From positions 1-64,000 of the forward strand of contig JAEXHI010000021.1 in assembly GCA_023450085.1 (NCBI GenBank): DNA of 64,000 bases, read 5' to 3'. A program made the translations under genes and the position numbers. The notes beneath the pieces were generated by a model, which saw only the letters and a list, made by a program, of their open reading frames with translations, did not search any database and was not told the DNA's origin. The DNA comes from Bacteroidota bacterium. Lineage in GTDB: Bacteria > Bacteroidota > Bacteroidia > Sphingobacteriales > Sphingobacteriaceae. Within the stretch, counting starts at the first letter, position 1, and the number at the start of each line of letters is the position of its first letter. Positions 18,579 to 26,009 of the stretch are shown piece after piece.

Positions 18579-20612
18579 CTATGAGGTTTGGTGTATAAGT
18601 TTATTTAAATGCGCTGAAACCTCTGTTAAATTTAAAGGCTGATTAGTCCATGAAGGTAGTTTAGCTTGCTGGTGTAGGTCAAGTTTTTCCATATTATCCA
18701 ATGCCTGCTTAAGGGAAGTGCTCACCAATTCGGCATCGGCATTATTTAATAAGGAATTCCCTCTCTTTTGCATAGAAGCCAAGGTAGCGGTAAGCACGTT
18801 TAACTGATAATTTAAAAGCTGCAGGCGATTAATTAATGGCCAGTTTAGCTTTTTACGGAAAGGTTCTTTTTGGGCGGCTTTGATGGCTTCGCTCAATGCT
18901 GACAAACGTTGATGACTTAATTTACGGGCCAAACGGGTTTGGTGAATAGAAGCCAAATCATTAGGCTTTAATGCCAATGTAGCTTGAAGGTATGCGTAGT
19001 TTGCCTTTAACACCTCGGTCAGTAACACACTTAATCTAGGGGCGTTCCAAATAGGAAATAAAAAGGTGGCGGCTAAACATAAAGCAATGCCTAAAACGGT
19101 AAATAATACCCTATCAGATACCAATTGCCATAAATTACCTTCGTAAACATTTAAACAGAGAATAACACAAAGGGTAATGCCAATCACGCTAATACTATAT
19201 GCGGTACGGTTAAAAGCAAAGAAAACAAACAGTCCGATAACGCTAATGAACAATTGCCAAGGAATATCAACACTATTGATGACCAACCAACCTATCGAGA
19301 GGCCAATGACCGTTCCGCCAAAGCGCTCAGCATTACGTTTCATGGTTTGGCCGTAGCTTGGTCTACTTACAATAACCATGGTTAGTAGTAGCCAATAACT
19401 ATAGTGTTCATCTGTAAGCCAAGTGATGAGCAATAAGGCGATTAAACACAGGGTTGATAGGCGTAACGAAAAACGAAATATAGGCGATTGCAGCGAAAAA
19501 TGCTGTTTGATGGCATTAGTTTGTATGGGAGCTGGTGTTAAAAAGTCCCGAACGCGAACTTCCTCTTCATTAGAGGATATAGCGATGTTTGGTTGATGAA
19601 CAGCCGCAATTAAAGTGCTGATTTCATCAATATTGGTCAAGATTTGTTGTAGTAAGCGAGCTTTTTCGCCATCTAGTATTTCTATTTTTTGTTGCAATTG
19701 CAATCGTAAATTTTCAAACTTACTTTCAGCATCGCTGTTGGGATGGGTAAGTAATTTGGCTAAAACTTCAATGCTGTGCTGAATAAGTGGTAGTACCCCC
19801 GTAGATACAAATTGATTGCGTAGGTATGGATAATCGTAATGTACGGCGCTTACTTGCTCATAAAGGTCAATAAGGTTGGTTGATTTCTCTAAAAAGAACT
19901 TTCCTTTGGCACTCACTTCACGCATGGCTCTTTCATCGCTCAATAATAACTGTCGGATAAGTTCATGCTGATTGGCTAGTTTTAAGTGCAAGCGCATATT
20001 GCTCTGGTTGAAGCCAGATAGACTGAATTCTGGATCGTAACCCTTAGCCCTTAGCTTCAGCAAAGCTGCTGTATCTTTTTCGGTTTGTTTAATGGCCCTA
20101 CGTAGGGAACGGTAGGGAAAAATCCAGATTTGGGAAAGACTGATGAGCGAATACCACAAACCGCCCAAGAAAATATAGTTTCCATAAAGCAATGGGTTTG
20201 CAGGTTTAAGACCTATGGTAAAAGTGGCTAAAACAATCCCCATTAAACCAATAGCGTTTATGCGTTGACCTACAATACCCAACATCGTGAGGATGAAGGT
20301 CACCATTACAACCGTAATGATCATTAGGACTGGTATAGTGGTGCTCCAAGCGGTAATGGTCGCTACGAAAGTAAAAATGAGGTTGGTAATCCAGGCTGCT
20401 TTAATTTTATCACTACGATTACCTGGTAAATCGGTTAGGCAAATCATTAGTGCGCCTATGCCAATACCAATGGCAGTGGTAGGCCATCCGAGATAAAAGA
20501 AATAGATAATAGGAAGAATTACCGCCAAAGTATTGCGTAATGCATCAACGCTGTGCTCACTTTTAATAAGCCTGATAATGGTGGAGAGCTGCTTTTTTGA
20601 TTTACTACTCAT
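18579..20612 (-). CDS. FUSC family inner-membrane protein (YccS/YhfK type)
   Basis: This predicted inner-membrane protein of the fusaric-acid-resistance superfamily has two blocks of membrane helices (about residues 20-165 and 385-520) separated by a soluble helical region (about 165-370). A C-terminal helical cytoplasmic domain follows. The block RPSYGQTMKRNAERFGGTVIG is the hallmark FUSC_2 loop. Members are proposed exporters of aromatic acids, but most lack demonstrated substrates. I chose ATG 20612 (MSSKSKKQL); an in-frame TTG at 20624 lies inside a perfect TAnnTTTG box, so it cannot be the start. The last codons fall in a decayed palindromic repeat. It has its own promoter, so it is not part of the utilisation operon. 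Confidence 0.88.
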   Translation of the reverse strand: MSSKSKKQLSTIIRLIKSEHSVDALRNTLAVILPIIYFFYLGWPTTAIGIGIGALMICLTDLPGNRSDKIKAAWITNLIFTFVATITAWSTTIPVLMIITVVMVTFILTMLGIVGQRINAIGLMGIVLATFTIGLKPANPLLYGNYIFLGGLWYSLISLSQIWIFPYRSLRRAIKQTEKDTAALLKLRAKGYDPEFSLSGFNQSNMRLHLKLANQHELIRQLLLSDERAMREVSAKGKFFLEKSTNLIDLYEQVSAVHYDYPYLRNQFVSTGVLPLIQHSIEVLAKLLTHPNSDAESKFENLRLQLQQKIEILDGEKARLLQQILTNIDEISTLIAAVHQPNIAISSNEEEVRVRDFLTPAPIQTNAIKQHFSLQSPIFRFSLRLSTLCLIALLLITWLTDEHYSYWLLLTMVIVSRPSYGQTMKRNAERFGGTVIGLSIGWLVINSVDIPWQLFISVIGLFVFFAFNRTAYSISVIGITLCVILCLNVYEGNLWQLVSDRVLFTVLGIALCLAATFLFPIWNAPRLSVLLTEVLKANYAYLQATLALKPNDLASIHQTRLARKLSHQRLSALSEAIKAAQKEPFRKKLNWPLINRLQLLNYQLNVLTATLASMQKRGNSLLNNADAELVSTSLKQALDNMEKLDLHQQAKLPSWTNQPLNLTEVSAHLNKLIHQTS

Positions 20613-20621
20613 TTGCGGCTG

Positions 20622-20629
20622 CAAAGGTA
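20622..20629 (-). promoter_or_regulatory. Bacteroidota -7 box immediately before FUSC start
   Basis: TACCTTTG on the minus strand matches TAnnTTTG exactly and ends only nine bases before the FUSC ATG at 20612. Transcription from here would give a leader of a few bases at most. No TTG -33 element was found at the normal spacing. Confidence 0.55.
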
Positions 20630-20787
20630 GTGTATTTTTGAAAGTAGCGAGGCCCCAGCAACTAAAATTACTGAGGCCTGACTACTTGTTTTGATTAGTT
20701 TAGAAAAGTTGTTCGGTGATAACACCGACCAGAGGTTTTTTTAAACGTTCTACCTTTGGTTGTTGTCACCAACCTTAACCAAGCTAA

Positions 20788-21966
20788 CTAGAAATTAAAT
20801 TTCCCCTTATATCTCAATAATGCTTCGATATAGTAATAGTCGGCATAGTTGATAGGCACATCAATTTCTGAATTGGCAGGAAGGTGTCCTGTGCTGTGTT
20901 CCAATACGAAGCCGTAGTTATCGCCAATTTTACTGGTATAAGCTGTACTTAGTGAATACAAAATTTTATCGGCTGCTGCTTTGTAGCGTTTAGCGTTTTT
21001 ACTGTATTTGGCTAATTCATATAAAGCTGAAGCTGTAATAGCTGCTGCTGAAGCATCTCTAGATACGTTGGGAATTTTAGGGTCGTTATAATCCCAGTAA
21101 GGAACGCCATCTGCAGGAGTAGTTTTATAGCTTAAAATATAGTTGGCAATCGCATCGGCCTGAGCTAAATAAGCTTGCTTTTTGGTATAACGATAAGACA
21201 TGGTATAGCCATATAAACCCCAAGCTTGTCCCCTAGCCCATGATGATTCATTGGCATAGCCTTGAGCGGTGGTTTTTTTGATTACGTTGCCAGTTTGTAC
21301 ATCATAATCTACCACATGCCATGAACTGAAATCAGGGCGGTAGTGGTTTTTAATGGTATTGTCGGCGTGGCTAATGGCAATTTTGTAGAAAGAAGAATCA
21401 CCAGTGAATTTAGTAGCCTCAAATAATAATTCCAAGTTCATCATGTTGTCAATAATTACTGGATATTTCCATTTGTCGCCGTTGTGGTCCCATGACCTGA
21501 TCACGCCAGTGCTTGGTGTAAAACGGGTTGATAAAGACTTCGCCGCTTGGATAATCACTGATTTGTAAGCCGTATCACCAGTAAGCCGAAGACCATTACC
21601 AAAAGGACAAAAAATCATGAAACCTAAATCGTGGGTACCTTTGTTATACTGTTCCTTTTTGATGTCTTCGGTGTATTTCCTTGCAAGTGTTAGCCATTTT
21701 TTATCTTTCGAGAATTCATAGTAATACCATAACTGTGCTGGGAAAAAGCCACTGGTCCAATCTCTTGAGACCACCATTTTCAATTGTCCTTTTTCTACAG
21801 TTCTAGGCGATACTAGATTGGGTTTGACCTTTCTGGCCGAGTCAACGTTTTTCACCAAAACATCGGTTTGAAGTTCTGCAGATTTCATCGCCTTTGGCAC
21901 ATCTATTTTTTGTGCCTGTGCTCCTAACGCGGCGAGTAGTAATGCGGTAGTAATTTTAAGTTTCAT
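20788..21966 (-). CDS. GH88 unsaturated glucuronyl hydrolase
   Basis: GH88 enzymes hydrate and remove the 4,5-unsaturated uronic acid that polysaccharide lyases leave at the non-reducing end of oligosaccharides. The protein has a signal peptide (MKLKITTALLLAALGAQAQ) and an (alpha/alpha)6-barrel length of 392 residues. The two catalytic aspartates are clear: Asp113 in THDLGFM and Asp173 in IIDNMMN, about 60 residues apart as in characterised members. The SSWARGQAWGLYGYTMSYRYT segment is also typical. It is the last gene of the utilisation locus, 46 bases after the lyase gene, and supports a uronic-acid substrate. Confidence 0.93.
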   Translation of the reverse strand: MKLKITTALLLAALGAQAQKIDVPKAMKSAELQTDVLVKNVDSARKVKPNLVSPRTVEKGQLKMVVSRDWTSGFFPAQLWYYYEFSKDKKWLTLARKYTEDIKKEQYNKGTHDLGFMIFCPFGNGLRLTGDTAYKSVIIQAAKSLSTRFTPSTGVIRSWDHNGDKWKYPVIIDNMMNLELLFEATKFTGDSSFYKIAISHADNTIKNHYRPDFSSWHVVDYDVQTGNVIKKTTAQGYANESSWARGQAWGLYGYTMSYRYTKKQAYLAQADAIANYILSYKTTPADGVPYWDYNDPKIPNVSRDASAAAITASALYELAKYSKNAKRYKAAADKILYSLSTAYTSKIGDNYGFVLEHSTGHLPANSEIDVPINYADYYYIEALLRYKGKFNF

Positions 21967-22012
21967 ACGTGTTTATAACTTGTTTTATCCTAGTTTCATG
22001 TTGTTTTTAAGG

Positions 22013-23179
22013 CTACAGCCAGATGAGTGGGTGCCTAATAGGTAAATTCCTGATTACTTCGGCATTGGTAGGTTTTAAATCCAAACTTTTCCAAGTGTTA
22101 AACCAAGCTTGTTTGCCAAAATAATTGGCTCCAAATAAAAGGAATGGTTGTGCTACTGGCCAGTTTTCCCAATACATCACATCAGGTTTTAAGGTCCATT
22201 TTGATTTGTCGGCAATGTACGGATAAAGATATTCCAATCCTTTTTTGATCGACTTTCCGTCGGTAGTTTCATAAGTCCATAAATTGTCTTTTGGTGTCGA
22301 CAGTATTTGGCACAATGCAGTCATGGCATCTAAGTTAAAGATGGCATATCCATAAGGTTTTGTTCTTTTCATTTCCAGCGGGAAACTGCCATCATCAGCC
22401 ATTTGATTAGGTAGGAAAACATTTTTATACTGCAACCTCAATGAGTCGAGCATGGGTTGGTCATTTACCAATTTAGCAAATGAAGCCACTTGCATAGCCC
22501 AGCAAGTACCATGGTTGTTCTTTGCATTTTTCTCGGCAATACCATTTTTGTTGGTGTTTAGCCATAGGATATAATCCGAAAACCATTTTTTAATGGTAGC
22601 TAAGTTTGCTTTGTCGAAGGATTTTGATTTCTCCATCACTATTATGCCCTGTGCAACTTCCATTAAATGGATAGAATCAATAATTCCCCAGCTACGGCCA
22701 GTAAACAATCCTTTAATGGCTTGTGCATAAGCTAAATTAGGGTTCATTAAAGTCTCTTGGTTGATGAACCATGCTTTTAAGTGCAAAATAGCATGTTTAA
22801 CATATTTTTCGTCACCTGTAATTTGGTATGCCGAAGCCAAGGCGCCAATAATTTCACTAAAGCGAATCATGGCATGACGATGGGCCACAAAGTTTTCAGG
22901 GTTCGACATTCCGTCTCTGTTGATATATGGACCATCAGGATTTTTGGGATCTGGCCAAAAATAATCGGCTTCCGAAAAGAAATCATGCTTACCGCCCGCA
23001 CTTTTTGGGGAACTGCTCGCGGTAACGGTTACAGGCTGTTGTTGCATGGCCCAAGTAGCTTCTTTAAGTACTTGTGCTTTTAAGACCGCCGTTGCTTGCG
23101 TTTTAAAGTTGTTTTGAGCAAATACGTTGGTAACGGCAATGGTTGTAAATAATAGGAATAGTTTCAAGCTTTTCATCAT
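22013..23179 (-). CDS. Secreted alginate-lyase-fold polysaccharide lyase
   Basis: This protein belongs to the alginate lyase (PF05426) superfamily, helical-barrel lyases that cleave uronic-acid polymers by beta-elimination. It has a signal peptide (MMKSLKLFLLFTTIAVTNVFAQ) and family signatures YFWPDPKNPDGPYINRDG and AKNNHGTCWAMQV, the latter carrying the Asn-His pair used in catalysis. Length 388. Several CAZy families (such as PL5, and PL38 with glucuronan lyases) share this fold. The neighbouring GH88 favours a glucuronate-containing substrate over alginate, but I cannot assign the family. It lies 10 bases after the GH2 gene and is clearly co-transcribed. Confidence 0.87.
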   Translation of the reverse strand: MMKSLKLFLLFTTIAVTNVFAQNNFKTQATAVLKAQVLKEATWAMQQQPVTVTASSSPKSAGGKHDFFSEADYFWPDPKNPDGPYINRDGMSNPENFVAHRHAMIRFSEIIGALASAYQITGDEKYVKHAILHLKAWFINQETLMNPNLAYAQAIKGLFTGRSWGIIDSIHLMEVAQGIIVMEKSKSFDKANLATIKKWFSDYILWLNTNKNGIAEKNAKNNHGTCWAMQVASFAKLVNDQPMLDSLRLQYKNVFLPNQMADDGSFPLEMKRTKPYGYAIFNLDAMTALCQILSTPKDNLWTYETTDGKSIKKGLEYLYPYIADKSKWTLKPDVMYWENWPVAQPFLLFGANYFGKQAWFNTWKSLDLKPTNAEVIRNLPIRHPLIWL

Positions 23180-23189
23180 GATTATTTTA

Positions 23190-25652
23190 TTATTCGATGT
23201 TTAAGAAAACGGTTTGTAAATCATTTGAGCTTACGGATACGATGCTCTTTTTTTGATTGGTTTTAAGCTTGATGATTGCTCGCCCATTGTAAAGTTGTAC
23301 TTTAGAAGATCCTGTTGAAGTTCCTTGGTCCTTAATGAGTTCACCATCACCAATTAAATTGAAGGTAACCTCGTTAGCGGCATCTAAGCAAAGTATTTTA
23401 TTTGCATCGTAGGCTTTCACTTCTACGGTGGCTATACCGTTAACTTCACTGATTTTACTTAAGGTAAGTTGTGTTGGTTTGCCCCATTTCTCCGTTTGAT
23501 ATTCTTGTGTAATTTCATCGCTTACGGTTACTTTACCTTTTTTGGCCACTACTTTAAAATGATAGGTTCCTTTTTGCATCGGAACCGACCAACGTAGGCC
23601 TGCTGCAGGAAAATCTTGACTGTTACGTTTCTTTACCCCAAAGCTTTTGCCATTCACAAAAAGCTCAGCTTCATCACAGTTAGAATATACCTTTACCATT
23701 TTCTCTTCACCCTCTGCTCCCCAACGTACGGGCCAAGAGTGTCCATAAATATGTGCCATAGGAGTGTTTGTCCAATAAGATTGGAAAATATAGAAGGATT
23801 CTTTTTTAGTGAAATCACGCTCAATTACCCCCTTTTGGTTTACATATGGTACTGGATTTTCAGGACGAATAGGTGTACTGAAGTCTTTAAAAGGCCAATA
23901 GGCAGTTCCCGAAAGCCAAGGCATGGTTTCTTGTTCTTTCAAATGCCAGTCAATGAGGTTGGCAATGTAACTTTCGCTCCAGTCGCCATCTTTACTTACT
24001 CTTGCAGCACCACCATATAAGGAAGCATCTCCTGCTCTTTCATCGGCGCCACCGCCTTGTTTGATTTTTAATAATGCATTGTCTGGATTTTCAGAGTGGC
24101 GTCTGGCATGGCTATCTCCTCCCCATTCTACGTGTAGGAAACGATCTGATTTATCAAACTCGCCTTGCGAAACACTTTTATACTCGGTGTAGTTGCCACG
24201 GTACCAACCTGCCCAAATAGAAGGCGAATACACGTCTACAATATCCCTACAAAAATCACAACGTCTAATAGCAGTACTTCTTGACGGATCTAATTGGTGC
24301 GACAAGTTGTTCAGCTCTTTCATGTAAGTGCGTATTTTCTCTTTATCAAATTCGCTAAAGTCGCCTGGCCAATCATTTTCGTTACCTAAGCCCCAAATAA
24401 TAATGGAAGGATGGTTGTAATGCTGCTCAATCATATTGGTTAGCATGCGTTTACCTTGTGCTTGGTAAACAGCGCCTCCCAAACCACCGCGGCACCAAGG
24501 AATTTCTTCCCAAACCAAAATACCTAAGCTATCACAAAGGTCAAGAATGATGCGGGATTGTTGATAGTGTCCCAAGCGAATGAAGTTTACCCCCATTTCT
24601 TTCATCATTTTCATCTCGGTCACCATCATTTCTTCTGTCATGGCGGCAGCAACTCCCGCATGGTCTTCATGGCGGTGTGTACCACGCAATAACAATCGTT
24701 TTCCATTAAGGGTAAACGGACCTTTTTTCACGAATTCAAAATGTCTGAATCCTATCTTTTGACTTAATTGATAGGTTTGTCCATTGGACGATAAACTCAA
24801 CTTTACTTCATATTGTTGTGGTAGTTCAGTTGACCATAATTTTGGTGATTTAAGGCTGGTTTCAAGCAATAATGAATCACCTTGAAAAGTATTGATGTTT
24901 TTATCGATACTTAAAACGTTTTTCCCATTAGGGTCCAGAAGGTTGATTTTTAAGGTGGCATTTTTCAGCTGATTGGAATTAAGCAATCTCGCTTTTATAG
25001 ATAATTTGCCTAAACTTCCTTTGGCATCCACTGAAGCGTTGGCAAAAATCTTATCTACAGCCAATGGCGGATTATAAACCAAATTGAGGTAACGATAAAG
25101 CCCACCATATACATTGAAATCAGATAAACTTGAAGGCATCATTTCCAAATCTCTGCTGTTGTCGCAGCGAATAATCACTGGAATTTTGCCTTTGAATTGT
25201 GTTTTATAAACAGGTAGTTTCTTAAATGCAGCTACAGCATCTGTAATGTCGGCAGTCCATTCGTCATATCCGCCTACATGTGTAGCTACTTTAGTGGTAT
25301 AAATATAAACTTCTGTTTTCTGCCCTGCACCTTCAAAATGTAGTAGCGTTCTGCCATCGGTATATGGATTTTCTATGTCAATATTGGTACGGTACCAACC
25401 TGGTCCCTGATAATAATGAACATTAGGATCTGTGGCATCGGTAGCATTAAAGCAATGTGGTAAATTAACTTTTTGCCAAAATGGAAGTTCTTCTGGATTT
25501 CCTTTCCCTACTGGTCTTACGGCTTCCCAAATACCTCCCAAGTCTTGTTTTACAAATTCCCAACCCGTATTTAGTCGTTTTGAATTTTGAGCTTGTAAAC
25601 CTTGGCCTACTGCAATTAATACTAAAAATAGCAGTTTGATTTTTTTGAACAT
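23190..25652 (-). CDS. GH2 family glycoside hydrolase (beta-galactosidase/glucuronidase type)
   Basis: This exported retaining beta-glycosidase has 820 residues: a signal peptide (about 1-22), jelly-roll sugar-binding domain (about 25-195), Ig-like domain (about 200-305), TIM barrel (about 308-600), then C-terminal beta domains. The acid/base is Glu425 in GLGNEND and the nucleophile is Glu509 in LHVEWGGD, 84 residues apart, as usual in GH2. The short DLEMMPSSLSDFNVYGGLYR block is typical of Bacteroidota GH2 enzymes. Whether it acts on beta-galactoside, glucuronide or mannoside cannot be decided from the sequence. The 357-bp leader contains a hairpin and one copy of the candidate operator. Confidence 0.92.
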   Translation of the reverse strand: MFKKIKLLFLVLIAVGQGLQAQNSKRLNTGWEFVKQDLGGIWEAVRPVGKGNPEELPFWQKVNLPHCFNATDATDPNVHYYQGPGWYRTNIDIENPYTDGRTLLHFEGAGQKTEVYIYTTKVATHVGGYDEWTADITDAVAAFKKLPVYKTQFKGKIPVIIRCDNSRDLEMMPSSLSDFNVYGGLYRYLNLVYNPPLAVDKIFANASVDAKGSLGKLSIKARLLNSNQLKNATLKINLLDPNGKNVLSIDKNINTFQGDSLLLETSLKSPKLWSTELPQQYEVKLSLSSNGQTYQLSQKIGFRHFEFVKKGPFTLNGKRLLLRGTHRHEDHAGVAAAMTEEMMVTEMKMMKEMGVNFIRLGHYQQSRIILDLCDSLGILVWEEIPWCRGGLGGAVYQAQGKRMLTNMIEQHYNHPSIIIWGLGNENDWPGDFSEFDKEKIRTYMKELNNLSHQLDPSRSTAIRRCDFCRDIVDVYSPSIWAGWYRGNYTEYKSVSQGEFDKSDRFLHVEWGGDSHARRHSENPDNALLKIKQGGGADERAGDASLYGGAARVSKDGDWSESYIANLIDWHLKEQETMPWLSGTAYWPFKDFSTPIRPENPVPYVNQKGVIERDFTKKESFYIFQSYWTNTPMAHIYGHSWPVRWGAEGEEKMVKVYSNCDEAELFVNGKSFGVKKRNSQDFPAAGLRWSVPMQKGTYHFKVVAKKGKVTVSDEITQEYQTEKWGKPTQLTLSKISEVNGIATVEVKAYDANKILCLDAANEVTFNLIGDGELIKDQGTSTGSSKVQLYNGRAIIKLKTNQKKSIVSVSSNDLQTVFLNIE

Positions 25653-26009
25653 ACTTAAAGTTTTTATTTGGTTGAATGCTGGTTTTTCCCCAGCATTTTA
25701 TCCATGTAAGCTACAAAACCCTTTTTAATTGGCAAACTGTCTACAATGTATCGTACACTGCCATTATGCAGTTGATGCAGATTGTAGCGGTTGTGTTAAT
25801 TGTTAGCTCCCCTAATATTACGGTATAGGTATATTTGCTTGTTTTGATTTAATTATTTAATTGATAGGTTGTTATGTGTTTTGTTAAGAAGGTTTAGCTA
25901 AGGTGGTTCAGCGGTTCTCCATAGCTACTATCATCTAAAACATGTTGAAAAAATAGTTGCGAAAAAACACGAAAACGTTTGCGTACTGGTCTTCCTTTTT
26001 TATCAGTTA
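25653..26009 (-). promoter_or_regulatory. 357-bp regulatory spacer between the two GH2 genes
   Basis: No gene is visible. The spacer holds a hairpin close to the downstream start, AATGCTGG / CCAGCATT at 25675-25697 (8-bp stem, 7-base loop). The 16-bp candidate operator lies at 25969-25984, just after the preceding gene's stop. The length and content suggest an internal promoter for the GH2-lyase-GH88 part of the locus. No exact TAnnTTTG box was found. Confidence 0.5.
25969..25984. promoter_or_regulatory. Candidate operator, copy 2 (ACGAAAACGTTTGCGT)
   Basis: This near-palindrome with an AAACGTTT core is identical over 16 bases to the site at 34065-34080 upstream of susC. Both lie about 20-25 bases after a minus-strand stop codon and about 250-320 bases before the next start codon of the locus. 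The core resembles LacI-family operators. The actual regulator is unknown. Confidence 0.6.

Noticed and set aside
23616..24020. Plus-strand 134-residue ORF opposite the GH2 gene
   Set aside because: Composition is that of a shadow of the GH2 coding strand, rich in Phe, Ser and Leu, with no domain.
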